A DNA stretch of 64,000 bases from Muribaculaceae bacterium (GCA_017557625.1 JAFYYG010000065.1:25898-89897); one strand, 5' to 3'. Positions 34,801 through 43,020 are shown, numbered from the stretch's first letter. Notes: generated by a model not told the origin, from the letters alone. Program-made: numbers and translations.

Positions 34801-35277
34801 TTGCTTTATTATCTGAACATAGGCTCTAACCTAGACGACCGAGAGGGTAACCTCTGGGCTGCCGACTTGAGGCTGTCTCTCGACCTGGGACTGGTTATGG
34901 CGCGCTCCTCCATCGTTGAGAGCGAGCCTTGGGGATTTGAGAGCGAGAACGGCTTCCTCAATATGGGCATCGCCGTCGAGAGCCGCTTTTCGCCCATCGA
35001 GGCGCTCAACATCATCCACGACATTGAATATGAGCTAAATCACGGTCACAGTCACCGAGATGATGACGGGAACTATGTGGACCGTCTCGTTGATATCGAC
35101 ATCATGGCTATCGATGAGTTGGTAATCGACCTGCCCAGTCTGCAAGTGCCTCACCGACACTTGCCTCACCGCGACTTCTTCCTAAAACCCATGGCAGAAC
35201 TTGCTCCCGAGTGGCAGCACCCCATCCTCCACCTGACCCCTCAGCAGATGCTGGAAGCGCTAGAGAATAGAGGATAG
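34801..35277 (+). CDS. folK: 2-amino-4-hydroxy-6-hydroxymethyldihydropteridine pyrophosphokinase
   Basis: A 158-residue HPPK enzyme of folate biosynthesis, transferring pyrophosphate from ATP to the pterin. Characteristic motifs are NIGSNLDDREGNL at the N-terminus, ESEPWGFES in the middle, DRLVDIDIMAIDE for the magnesium site, and LQVPHRHLPHRDFFLKPMAEL. The start codon is TTG; no ATG is available upstream in frame and the protein begins at the canonical position. Its leader is the heptad array. Confidence 0.95.
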   Translation: MLYYLNIGSNLDDREGNLWAADLRLSLDLGLVMARSSIVESEPWGFESENGFLNMGIAVESRFSPIEALNIIHDIEYELNHGHSHRDDDGNYVDRLVDIDIMAIDELVIDLPSLQVPHRHLPHRDFFLKPMAELAPEWQHPILHLTPQQMLEALENRG

Positions 35278-35291
35278 TGAAAAGTGAATGC

Positions 35292-35316
35292 GTTTAACCC
35301 AAATCGGTCATTCGGG
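35292..35316. repeat. Copy of a dispersed terminal motif
   Basis: GTTTAACCCAAATCGGTCAT and the following TCGGG match the ends of the MITE-like element at 40512-40906. It abuts the stop codon of the aldo/keto reductase gene. Confidence 0.55.
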
Positions 35317-35317
35317 A

Positions 35318-36757
35318 TTAATCTTTTTTGTCGCTTTGCTTTAGTTGCTCTACGAAGTCGTCGATGCGTTTCAGTTCTTTTGGTATGTCAATTTCTTGTG
35401 GGCAATGTTTGACGTTCACGCAATGTCGGCAGCTGATGCAGTGGTTGGCTTGGCGCAGTTTGGGCACGCTGCGGTCGTAACCCACGAGGAAGACTTTTCG
35501 GGCTTTCTTGTATTCGCTGTCGTTCTCATCTTTTATGAGGTTGCCTTCTTTTATGCACTTATTATAGTGCTTGAAGATAGCAGGGATGTCAAGACCGTAG
35601 GGACATGGCATACAGTACTTGCAGTCGTTGCAAGGGACAAGAGGCAGTGCTACAAATTTCTTGGCTATATTTTCAAGAAATTGCTCTTCCTTAGGGGTGA
35701 TGGGTCTTAACGGCGAGTAGGTGATGATATTCTCCATCAGGTGATCCATGTAGGTCATGCCGCTGAGCACGGTGAGCACGCCGTCGGGTGTGCCGGCAAA
35801 GCGGAATGCCCAAGACGCCACACTGCTTTTGGGGTCACGGCGTTTCATCTCCGCCACTATGGCATCGGGCAGATTGGCTAGTCGCCCTCCCAGAAGCGGT
35901 TCCATAATAATAGCTGGGATGTCGCGTTTTTTCAGCTCGTTATAGAGATATTCGGCATTTGTGTTGTCTTTGTTGATTTCATTGGCGTGCTTCCAGTCGA
36001 TGTAGTTGAGCTCAATCTGCACAAAGTCCCAGTGGTAGTCACCATCATCATGCCATTCCAGCAGGTTGTTAAACACCGAGATGTCGCCGTGGTAGCTGAA
36101 TCCCAGGTTACGGATTTTGCCAGCCTCTTTCTGCTCCACGAGCCAGTCGAGGAGTCCGTTCTCGGCATATCGGTGGTCAAACTCCTCGGGACCGTTCTCT
36201 CCCATCCCCACGGCGTGGAGTAGCAAATAATCGACATAGTCCACTTGCAGCTCCTTGAGCGAGTTGTAGAACATCTTTTGTCCCTCCTCCAGCGGCCATG
36301 TATCGGGATCGAAGTTTGAGAGCTTGGTGGCGATGAGATATTTGTCGCGAGGATGGCGGCTGAGGGCTATTCCTGTAGCCCTTTCGCTCCTGCCCTGGCA
36401 GTAAACTGGCGAGGTGTCGATATAGTTCACGCCATGCTCAAGGGCAAAGTCTATCTCCTTGTTCACCAGCTCCTGGTCAATGGGCGCGTCGGGGGGTGCC
36501 GACTCTCCGCCCTCCACTGGTAGTCGCATCATGCCGTAGCCCAGCAGCGACACACGGTCTCCGGTATTAGGGTTGGTGCGATAGGTCATTTTATCTTTTG
36601 GCACATCGGCCTCGGAGATTGCGCCTGAGGTATTTACTTCTTCTTTATTGCTGCATGCGGAGAGCATTCCCGATGCTACTCCCGTCGCTATGGCAGCCTC
36701 ACCAGCCACCTTAAAAAAGCGGCGTCGGCTTATGTTGTTTTTTAGTTCAGAGTTCAT
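35318..36757 (-). CDS. Tat-exported aldo/keto reductase with two 4Fe-4S motifs
   Basis: A 479-residue protein. The N-terminus has a twin-arginine signal (SRRRFFKVAGEAAIATG) ending in a possible lipobox (LSAC), so it is folded before export. Residues about 50-370 are an aldo/keto reductase barrel with YIDTSPVYCQG, LIATKL and LLLHAVG giving the Asp-Tyr-Lys-His tetrad. The C-terminus has two cysteine clusters (CNDCKYCMPCPYG and CISCRHCVNVKHCP) for 4Fe-4S centres. It lies 82 bp after the polyferredoxin gene and probably receives electrons from it. The substrate is unknown. Confidence 0.9.
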   Translation of the reverse strand: MNSELKNNISRRRFFKVAGEAAIATGVASGMLSACSNKEEVNTSGAISEADVPKDKMTYRTNPNTGDRVSLLGYGMMRLPVEGGESAPPDAPIDQELVNKEIDFALEHGVNYIDTSPVYCQGRSERATGIALSRHPRDKYLIATKLSNFDPDTWPLEEGQKMFYNSLKELQVDYVDYLLLHAVGMGENGPEEFDHRYAENGLLDWLVEQKEAGKIRNLGFSYHGDISVFNNLLEWHDDGDYHWDFVQIELNYIDWKHANEINKDNTNAEYLYNELKKRDIPAIIMEPLLGGRLANLPDAIVAEMKRRDPKSSVASWAFRFAGTPDGVLTVLSGMTYMDHLMENIITYSPLRPITPKEEQFLENIAKKFVALPLVPCNDCKYCMPCPYGLDIPAIFKHYNKCIKEGNLIKDENDSEYKKARKVFLVGYDRSVPKLRQANHCISCRHCVNVKHCPQEIDIPKELKRIDDFVEQLKQSDKKD

Positions 36758-36778
36758 AGTTTATAGTTCATAGTTTTT
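36744..36778. repeat. Heptad array, unit agttcat
   Basis: Five 7-bp units (agttcag, agttcat, agtttat, agttcat, agttttt). The array overlaps the first codons of the aldo/keto reductase and uses nearly the same unit as the array at 16785-16812. Confidence 0.8.
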
Positions 36779-36809
36779 CGTAAGATGCTTAATGTAAGCG
36801 CTGGCCGCT

Positions 36810-36844
36810 ACTATACACTTACTACTTATCACTTAACACTTATA
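36810..36844. repeat. Heptad array, unit acttatc
   Basis: Five 7-bp units (actatac, acttact, acttatc, acttaac, acttata) overlapping the stop codon of the polyferredoxin gene. Confidence 0.75.
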
Positions 36845-38411
36845 TCAATCTGTGGTCTTCAAGTCCCTCTACATGTATTGCCGAGACGGGGCGTGCGGGA
36901 CACACATACTCGCAGTTGCCACAGCCTATGCACTTGTTTTTGTTGATGGACTTAGGAACCATTGGAGAGTTTTCGTCGTTTTCATCAAGTGGCATCATGG
37001 TAATGGCTTCGGTGGGACAGTGAGCGAAGCAATTGCCGCACGATGTAGGTGAGCCGTCACGATGCTTTTTGGTGACAGGAATACATAGTGTGCTTTCCCA
37101 CACAGCATATCCTATCTTGATGGAAGTCTTCTCTTCGAAGGTGATGGGCTTGATAGCGCCAGTTGGGCACACCTGCGAGCAACGAATGCACTCGGGGCGG
37201 CAGTAGCCGCGTTCGTAGGTCATCGTGGGTTGCATTAGCGTGAGGGTGTCACTCGATGGAACAAGCACCTGATTGGGGCACTCGGCAACGCACAGTTGGC
37301 ATGCGGTGCAGTGCTGTCGCATGTGACGGGCATTCCACGATCCTGGCGGTGTGATAGGTTTTTTGCGCTTAGGCACCTTTTTCTCCTCGATAGCCGCAAG
37401 TCCCCCGTCAACCTTTTTCTTGGTCTGTGCCAGAGCTACAGCAGCTACCGCCGTGCCAGCACCAATGAGGAATGCGCGTTTGCCCTTGTCGATTGAATCT
37501 TCTTTGCTCTTATTATCACTTGTCTCAGAGGCAGTCATATTCTCCCCTGCTTCAGCGGATGAGGCAGGCCTCGTCCCTACATTTTCGGACGTTTTACGTG
37601 GGCGGCCGTAGTAGATGGCATCTTTCTTGCACTTGCTGATGCAGTTTCCGCAGGTCACGCAGCGGCTATGGTCAACTGTGCCGTCCTCATGGTTTATGCA
37701 CGACGACTTGCAGTTGCGTGTGCAAAGACCGCACTTGATGCACTTGTCTTTGTCGATGCGCACCTTCAGCAGCGAGAAGCGCGATACGAAGCTAAGCAGC
37801 GTGCCCACAGGGCAGATGGTGTTGCAATAGGTGCGTCCGCCGCGCCACGCCAAGAAGCCTATGACTAAGAAGAATCCTATTGACAGGCCTAATGCTGTTG
37901 CGCTCTTTACCCACACGTCAACGCTATAGAAGGCATAGCTGTCATAATGCTCAGCGATGGCTGCCAGACCATTGTTGGCCCACTGATATAGAGGCTGGAA
38001 CAGGTTGGTGGCTATCATTCCGTAGGTACCGTAAGGCTCAAGCAGAGTGAGGATTGAGCCTACACCAGCCACCAGCAAAGCGATGAAAATAACCAGTACT
38101 GGATAGCGCAGCCATTTAACCTCTTTAGAATAGGTGAAGCGGTTTTTCTTGAACTTACCGTGCAGCCAAGAAATGAGGTCCTGCATCACGCCAAGCGGAC
38201 ATATCACCGAACAGTAGATGCGTCCGAAAATCAATGTGAGCAGCACAAGCACGGCTATCACCACAAAGTTCAACGCCAGCACAGCGGGGAAGAACTGCAT
38301 CTTGGCGGTCCATCCCAGCCAATGGTGCAGTGTGCCAGTGAAATCAAGAAAGAGCAGTGTCACCGCCACAAAGCAGAGCACGGCAAGAATCCGTCTTATT
38401 AGTTTCAGCAT
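36840..38411 (-). CDS. Polyferredoxin membrane protein (NapH/CcoG-like)
   Basis: A 523-residue protein. The N-terminal third has about four membrane helices with the CPLGVMQDL and CPVGTLLSF motifs typical of NapH/MauN-type proteins. Cysteine clusters follow: CIKCGLCTRNC, CVTCGNCISKC, CTACQLCVAEC, CIRCSQVC, CGNCFAHC and CIGCGNCEYVC, enough for several 4Fe-4S centres. A hydrophobic segment near residue 320 separates the first two clusters from the rest. It likely passes electrons across the membrane to the exported aldo/keto reductase encoded just downstream. Confidence 0.88.
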   Translation of the reverse strand: MLKLIRRILAVLCFVAVTLLFLDFTGTLHHWLGWTAKMQFFPAVLALNFVVIAVLVLLTLIFGRIYCSVICPLGVMQDLISWLHGKFKKNRFTYSKEVKWLRYPVLVIFIALLVAGVGSILTLLEPYGTYGMIATNLFQPLYQWANNGLAAIAEHYDSYAFYSVDVWVKSATALGLSIGFFLVIGFLAWRGGRTYCNTICPVGTLLSFVSRFSLLKVRIDKDKCIKCGLCTRNCKSSCINHEDGTVDHSRCVTCGNCISKCKKDAIYYGRPRKTSENVGTRPASSAEAGENMTASETSDNKSKEDSIDKGKRAFLIGAGTAVAAVALAQTKKKVDGGLAAIEEKKVPKRKKPITPPGSWNARHMRQHCTACQLCVAECPNQVLVPSSDTLTLMQPTMTYERGYCRPECIRCSQVCPTGAIKPITFEEKTSIKIGYAVWESTLCIPVTKKHRDGSPTSCGNCFAHCPTEAITMMPLDENDENSPMVPKSINKNKCIGCGNCEYVCPARPVSAIHVEGLEDHRLI

Positions 38412-38413
38412 AG

Positions 38414-38523
38414 AGTTATGAGTTTTTCAGTTATCAGTTGTTAGTTGAGAGGGAAGAGTGGAGAGTATAGAGTGGAGAGTTTGTTTCCCGATCTCCGATT
38501 CCCGATCTTCTATCTCCGAACCC
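38414..38523. repeat. Three successive heptad arrays
   Basis: Units of agttatc type at 38414-38449 (with one extra base at 38428), gagtgga/gagtata type at 38456-38483, and cgatctc/cgattcc type at 38489-38523. All keep a 7-bp period though their sequences are unrelated. The region between the polyferredoxin start and the TROVE gene is otherwise a poly-C run and an AT-rich stretch ending in a stem near the TROVE stop. Confidence 0.8.
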
Positions 38524-38683
38524 CCCCGCGCCAAAGCGCTATTTCTCTGCAAATGTACGTAAAAAATAAAAGAGTATCAACGTTTTTGCATAATTATTTT
38601 TGAATTTTTTGAAAATATAAAAGAGTGGGTGGAGAACCACTCGCGGTTTCCACCCACATTATTGAGAGCATAGAATATTTGCG

Positions 38684-40201
38684 TTACAGTTGAGTCTTGT
38701 TGATGACACTCAGAGCATCGCTACCCTTTTCGATAGCGCTGAGAACATCGAAGATTCGGTCGCTCCAACCTGCAATCAGATATACATCTGGGCTGGCAAG
38801 ACGCAGTGGCGCTTGACCGTAGCCTGCTAGGTCGAAGAGGTAAAGCTTAGCTTTTGGAGCTATCTTCTTGTACTTCTTCCATGACTCGGCGAAGCTCTTG
38901 TTGCTGTAGGTGCTGTCCCACATCTGCATGTCGGTGAACATCATCACCTTATCCATCACCATACGGTTGCTGATAAGCCAGTCGATAACCTTGTAGCCGT
39001 TGGTGCTGTAGCCCACACGACCCTCCATCTTACGGAGCTGCATAGTTGCGTTGAGAATATCGTTGCCTGGCAGGTTCACGGTCTCCCAACGGTCGCCGAA
39101 GATACCGCTAATAACTTGCTTGCAAGAGTAACGGAGAATCATCGACAGGAGCAGACCAATATCGTAGTACTGTACGCTGCTACGCTGGCTGATTGGATGC
39201 CACATCGAGCCACTAACGTCGCTGGCAAGCAGCACTCGAGTGTTGTCATCAAAGCCTTCCAGGTTCATCGCCGAAGCTACAACGGCACGCTCGAGGGCAC
39301 GCATTATAGCAGTGGTGCTTACGCTATGAACGTTTTGGATCTCACGGTAGGCCGAGAGGAAGCGGAATGGAAGCTGCTTTGACTTAGCTACCTGTGCTGG
39401 GTCGCTCAGGCGGCTGCATACAGTGTTGATGCTCTTAGTGTCAACCTTTGCCTCCAGCATGTTGCGCAGGTTACGCATCAGGGCCATGTAGCCCACCTTG
39501 TTGCTTGCGATGAGCTCTTGCCACTTCTGAGTGAACGCCATTCTCTTGGCGGCCTCGTTACGGAAGTTCTCCTGGCCAAGGGCCGAGAGCTCTACCTCCC
39601 AAGTGTAAGGAGTCTCAAGTGTATCGTTCACAATCTTGTCGAAGATAGCTTGCTGAGCCTCGTCCTTAGCCTTTGGGTGGATCAGGAACAGGGCGTCGCG
39701 GAGCTTCACCTCAAGGTTGCTACGGTTGTACTTAGCGAACTGGTACTCGTCGAAGTGGTTGAACGCACTCTGCAGACCCTTCTTAATCTGACTTGAGAGA
39801 CGTGCGAGCTTCTTAGCGCCGTAAGATGGGTTACGCCACTGGTAGCACATAAGCAGCTCCATGATTTCGTCGGCACGCTGCACCACCTTCTCTACGGTAC
39901 GTGACACAAGGTCGTCACCGCTATGTACCTTGGCAAGTTCTACTACAAGCAGCAAAGGAATGCTGCGCAGGTGCATCTCGTTACGGGTGTAAACAGCCAG
40001 CTTAGCGACAAACTCTGGGCTTACCTTACCCACGAGCTCTGCGATGCGCTCTACTCGCTTGTCCTGCTTCTCATAGAAAGTATCGCTAAGGGAAGCAGTC
40101 ACCACAGCAGTGTAAAGTTCGAGTTCTGGACTGAGAGCCCAAGCCTGGGCGCCCTGGTGGTTGCGAACTTCACTTTCTTTCAATTTTGAATTGTAGCTCA
40201 T
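38684..40201 (-). CDS. TROVE-vWA protein, Ro60/Rsr orthologue
   Basis: A 505-residue protein of two parts. Residues 1-310 are a TROVE helical-repeat ring (AWALSPELELYTAVVTASLSDTFY, then RSIPLLLVVELAK). The rest is a vWA domain with an intact MIDAS: DVSGSM near residue 320 and MFTDMQMWDS. Ro proteins bind Y RNAs and help RNA decay and quality control with exoribonucleases. A leader of about 200 nt precedes the gene and holds a candidate structured RNA, as expected if a Y-like RNA is encoded beside its protein. Confidence 0.93.
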   Translation of the reverse strand: MSYNSKLKESEVRNHQGAQAWALSPELELYTAVVTASLSDTFYEKQDKRVERIAELVGKVSPEFVAKLAVYTRNEMHLRSIPLLLVVELAKVHSGDDLVSRTVEKVVQRADEIMELLMCYQWRNPSYGAKKLARLSSQIKKGLQSAFNHFDEYQFAKYNRSNLEVKLRDALFLIHPKAKDEAQQAIFDKIVNDTLETPYTWEVELSALGQENFRNEAAKRMAFTQKWQELIASNKVGYMALMRNLRNMLEAKVDTKSINTVCSRLSDPAQVAKSKQLPFRFLSAYREIQNVHSVSTTAIMRALERAVVASAMNLEGFDDNTRVLLASDVSGSMWHPISQRSSVQYYDIGLLLSMILRYSCKQVISGIFGDRWETVNLPGNDILNATMQLRKMEGRVGYSTNGYKVIDWLISNRMVMDKVMMFTDMQMWDSTYSNKSFAESWKKYKKIAPKAKLYLFDLAGYGQAPLRLASPDVYLIAGWSDRIFDVLSAIEKGSDALSVINKTQL

Positions 40202-40328
40202 AATTTAAAAATTTAAATGGTTAATAAATAATGTTTGTTTGGTTTCCATTAAAATTGTGGCTGATTATCGCCACAATCCTATATCTAAACCAGAGTGTGA
40301 AGGTAATCACGAAAATGTGATTTTTTAT

Positions 40329-40392
40329 AAATCAGGCTGCGATTCGGCAATGCTCATGCAGGCATGGCGCTGCTCTCATCTTGCACTGATTT
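40329..40392 (-). ncRNA. Candidate structured RNA in the leader of the Ro60-like gene
   Basis: On the minus strand a 64-nt segment is closed by AAATCAG pairing with CTGATTT. An apical hairpin CATG-CCTG-CATG lies at 40354-40365. A related plus-strand copy at 40653-40784 has the same closing stem, and its apical stem reads CAAG-CTTG-CTTG, a compensatory change. Paired 5' and 3' ends are a hallmark of Y RNAs. It begins about 14 nt after a perfect -7 box. Alternatively it is only a fragment of a dispersed repeat. Confidence 0.4.
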
Positions 40393-40405
40393 TCTTTTCA
40401 CGATG

Positions 40406-40413
40406 CAAAGTTA
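40406..40413 (-). promoter_or_regulatory. -7 box for the Ro60-like gene and its leader RNA
   Basis: Minus-strand TAACTTTG, a perfect match. No TTTG is seen at the usual -33 distance. Confidence 0.6.
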
Positions 40414-40511
40414 CAGGGGGCAGTGCGCAGTCTTTCTGCGCAGTCAAATTTTATTTAAGAAAAGTTGTGATTTTTATTGATTATGGCAATTTCAATAAAG
40501 GTGTCAGTTGG

Positions 40512-40906
40512 TTTTAACCCGAATCGGTCATTAGGATTTATGTCAGAACAGAATTTGTTTTGAGCGTCTTGTAATGCTATTGGCGAAGACATAGCGGGCT
40601 ATGACAAGCCGATAGCTGCGACAAGAAGCCAAAAATGCGATTAAGCGAGAGAAAATCAGTGCAAGGTGAATGAAATTCCAATCAAGGTGCAAGGTGAGAG
40701 CAGCGCCAAGCTTGCTTGAGCATTGCTGAACCGCAGCCCTTGTTATTCAAACTTGTTTGAGATTTCTGAACCGCAGCCTGATTTATTCAAAGTTGAGCTT
40801 GCTCAATACCTTCCGAGCGTGAGCATTTTATCCAACAGAAAACTGTTATGGCATAAATAGACATAAAAAACAACCTAACGTCGCCTAATGACAGATTTGG
40901 GTTTAA
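40512..40906. mobile_element. MITE-like non-coding element with terminal inverted repeats
   Basis: The ends, TTTTAACCCGAATCGGTCAT plus TAGG at 40512-40535 and the inverse at 40884-40906, match at 21 of 24 positions. GTGTCAGT occurs on both flanks (40501-40508 and 40915-40922) and could be a target duplication, though it is not directly adjacent. No transposase is inside. The element contains the second copy of the leader RNA-like sequence. It fills most of the 822-bp gap between the Ro60-like gene and the small lipoprotein gene; the remainder is promoter and AT-rich sequence. Confidence 0.5.
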
Positions 40907-41023
40907 ACAATTGAGTGTCAGTGGTAAAATGTTTTCATGGCGATTTGGTTGGAGAAAAAGAAAAAGGACCATGCCAATCACGGCATAGTCCTTTTAGATG
41001 ACTTGTGTTGAGAGAGAAACTAA

Positions 41024-41236
41024 TTAGTTCTGGTTTCCATTCTCAGCATTGTTCTCGCCAGCTTTAGCGTTTTGCTCGGTGGTCTCACCAGCGTTGGTGT
41101 TTTCACCCTCGTTCGATTGGCTTACGCTCTCGGTGCTTGCACTTTGGCTGTTGCTAGCGTCACTGGCGTTCTTGGTGTCACAAGAAACAAAAGTCATTGC
41201 AAAAACTGCTGCGAACAATAAAACTAACTTTTTCAT
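41024..41236 (-). CDS. Small low-complexity lipoprotein
   Basis: A 70-residue protein: signal peptide MKKLVLLFAAVFAMTFVSC with a lipobox, then 50 residues made almost only of Ser, Asn, Glu, Ala, Gln, Gly and Thr with no hydrophobic core, so the mature part should be disordered. This type of small lipoprotein is common in Bacteroidales; function unknown. Its leader of about 135 nt runs up to a minus-strand -7 box. Confidence 0.8.
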   Translation of the reverse strand: MKKLVLLFAAVFAMTFVSCDTKNASDASNSQSASTESVSQSNEGENTNAGETTEQNAKAGENNAENGNQN

Positions 41237-41379
41237 AATAATAAATATTAAAACAATGATGAATAAAAAATATATTTAAAACTCAATTAATTCGATTTTA
41301 ACTTTTTCTTTCCACAAATCTAAAGTCCAGTTCTCGGTTTTGTCTCGACACACACACAGCTTGGTGAGTTTTGACGTTG

Positions 41380-41387
41380 CAAAATTA
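41380..41387 (-). promoter_or_regulatory. -7 box of the small lipoprotein gene
   Basis: Minus-strand TAATTTTG, a perfect match to TAnnTTTG. The dyad array lies 34 bp upstream of it on this strand. Confidence 0.5.
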
Positions 41388-41420
41388 TAACGGCGTCAAG
41401 CGGAGGTGTTATTATTATTT

Positions 41421-41496
41421 GGACAATTTTTGTAACAATCGGGACAATCATTGTAAATTTCGAGACATTTTTTGTAACTGTGAGGACGTTTTTGTC
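41421..41496. promoter_or_regulatory. Array of four dyad sites at exact 21-bp spacing
   Basis: Sites ACAATTTTTGT (41423), ACAATCATTGT (41444), ACATTTTTTGT (41465) and ACGTTTTTGT (41486) begin exactly 21 bp apart, two helical turns, each preceded by a Gly-like GG or AG context. This looks like a cooperative operator between the divergent lipoprotein and aroQ genes. The rest of the 41237-41649 gap is AT-rich promoter DNA. Confidence 0.6.
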
Positions 41497-41618
41497 TGGC
41501 AATCTGTTGTTTTATAATAAGATATATATTTCTCAAAAAACGGTAGTTTTTTTGCCGATTTTTGAGTGAAAAATGTGGATTTTTAGATAAAAAAAGTCGT
41601 TTTTTTGTCGATTTTTGG

Positions 41619-41626
41619 TAATTTTG
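41619..41626 (+). promoter_or_regulatory. -7 box of aroQ
   Basis: TAATTTTG, a perfect match, 23 bp before the aroQ start codon. No convincing -33 element. Confidence 0.5.
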
Positions 41627-41649
41627 CGCCTGTAATAAAAATTGGTTTT

Positions 41650-42081
41650 ATGAAAATTTCTATCATTAATGGCCCAAATTTGAACCTTATTGGCAAACGT
41701 GAGCCCGAAATTTATGGCACTCAGTCGCTGGAATACTACTTCCAACTGCTTGTTGCCGCCTATCCCGATGTCCAGTTCACATTTTTCCAGAGCAACGTGG
41801 AGGGTGAGATTGTCAACGAGATACACAGGGTGGGTTTTGACAGTGACGGAATAGTGATTAATGCAGGTGCCTATACACACTACAGTTTGGCTATTGCCGA
41901 CGCGCTGCGCTCAGTACCTTCACCAGCCATAGAGGTGCATTTAAGTAATGTGTACTCACGCGAGGAGTTACGTCATCGCTCAGTTCTTGCCCCAGCCTGC
42001 GTGGGGGTAATAGCAGGTTTTGGTCTTGATAGTTACCGTCTCGCAGTAGAAGCTCTTGATGAAATGCAAAAAAATGGTTAA
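41650..42081 (+). CDS. aroQ: 3-dehydroquinate dehydratase, type II
   Basis: A 143-residue enzyme of the shikimate pathway converting 3-dehydroquinate to 3-dehydroshikimate. The start MKISIINGPNLNLIGKREPEIYG is the canonical type II N-terminus with the catalytic Tyr. INAGAYTHYSLAIADAL, EVHLSNVYSREELRHRSV and CVGVIAGFG supply the remaining active-site residues (Asn, His, Arg). The ATG at 41605 would add 15 residues and is upstream of the -7 box, so it is rejected. Confidence 0.97.
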   Translation: MKISIINGPNLNLIGKREPEIYGTQSLEYYFQLLVAAYPDVQFTFFQSNVEGEIVNEIHRVGFDSDGIVINAGAYTHYSLAIADALRSVPSPAIEVHLSNVYSREELRHRSVLAPACVGVIAGFGLDSYRLAVEALDEMQKNG

Positions 42082-42119
42082 AATTTCGTGAGAAATTACT
42101 TTTTTATACAGAATTCTAG

Positions 42120-42127
42120 TATTTTTG
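42120..42127 (+). promoter_or_regulatory. -7 box of the AraC-type gene
   Basis: TATTTTTG, a perfect match, 27 bp before the start codon at 42155. Confidence 0.55.
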
Positions 42128-42154
42128 TGGGAAAAATCAGAAATACTTTGAAAA

Positions 42155-43012
42155 ATGACTAATCAAGAAAGAATTCTGAAAAATGGATATTGCGTCTTTG
42201 ATTTGGCAAAAAATAATGATGCCGACTCAATTACTCCCGTTGAATTCAGATACACAGCAATAATGTTGTGTGTTGAAGGTGAGGCATCTATAGAAGTCAA
42301 CATGCATAATTATAAGTTTGTAAAGGGCGACTGCATCTGCATGGGTAATATATTATATAAGCGCACGATGAAGATGAGCGACAATTTCAAAGGGCGTGTG
42401 CTTGTGTGCAAAAGCTCGTTTGCCTTCGACACTATCGTTGGGATACCTTCTGGTTTCCTTGAGTCGATTTATGTTAATCCTATAATTAATATCTCCGACA
42501 AAAGTGAGTGGAAACTTATAAACAATCATTTTGACAATCTCAGTCTCATGCAGGACAGGAATTTGGGAGTGAGGCACATGGAACTTGTGGCTCTGACTTT
42601 CCGTGCGGTGGTGCTACTCATGGCATCGTTCCGTGGCACTGCCAACCTTGAGCATTCTTACTATAACCACGGCGATGTCTATTACAGGAATTTCATTGAG
42701 CTAATTGAAGAGCACATCAAGAATGAGCATGAGGTAACGTTCTATGCCGAGAAGCTTCATATTTCGGCCAAGTACCTCAATGAACTGTGCAAAATCAAAA
42801 GCGGTCACAAGGCTAAGGAGATAATCACCTCGTTTCTGATTTCGAAAATCAAGCAGGAAATCATCATGTCGGGAAAGTCGATAAAGACCATAGCCTACGA
42901 ATATGGCTTTTCCGATCAGTCAAGTATGGGAAAGTTCTTTGCTAAGGTTACCAAAATGTCGCCCAGCGAGTTTCGCAAGGGGTATAAGATTCCAGAAAGT
43001 ATAGATGAATAA
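42155..43012 (+). CDS. AraC-family transcriptional regulator
   Basis: A 285-residue regulator. Residues 1-160 form a cupin-like sensor half (ASIEVNMHNYKFVKGDCICMG). The C-terminal 100 residues are two AraC HTH motifs: ISAKYLNELCKIKSGHKAKE and then KTIAYEYGFSDQSSMGKFFAKVTKMSPSEFRKGY, the latter with the family signature. The effector and targets cannot be read from the sequence. It is monocistronic with its own -7 box and terminator. Confidence 0.92.
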   Translation: MTNQERILKNGYCVFDLAKNNDADSITPVEFRYTAIMLCVEGEASIEVNMHNYKFVKGDCICMGNILYKRTMKMSDNFKGRVLVCKSSFAFDTIVGIPSGFLESIYVNPIINISDKSEWKLINNHFDNLSLMQDRNLGVRHMELVALTFRAVVLLMASFRGTANLEHSYYNHGDVYYRNFIELIEEHIKNEHEVTFYAEKLHISAKYLNELCKIKSGHKAKEIITSFLISKIKQEIIMSGKSIKTIAYEYGFSDQSSMGKFFAKVTKMSPSEFRKGYKIPESIDE

Positions 43013-43020
43013 GTGAAGTG

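Noticed and set aside
35318-35345. Truncation of the aldo/keto reductase by the repeat motif at its stop codon
   Set aside because: Both C-terminal Fe-S clusters are complete and the tail length looks normal, so the motif lies just outside a whole gene.
40787-40981. 64-residue minus-strand frame in the MITE-like element
   Set aside because: It runs across the inverted end of the element and has no domain or start signal.
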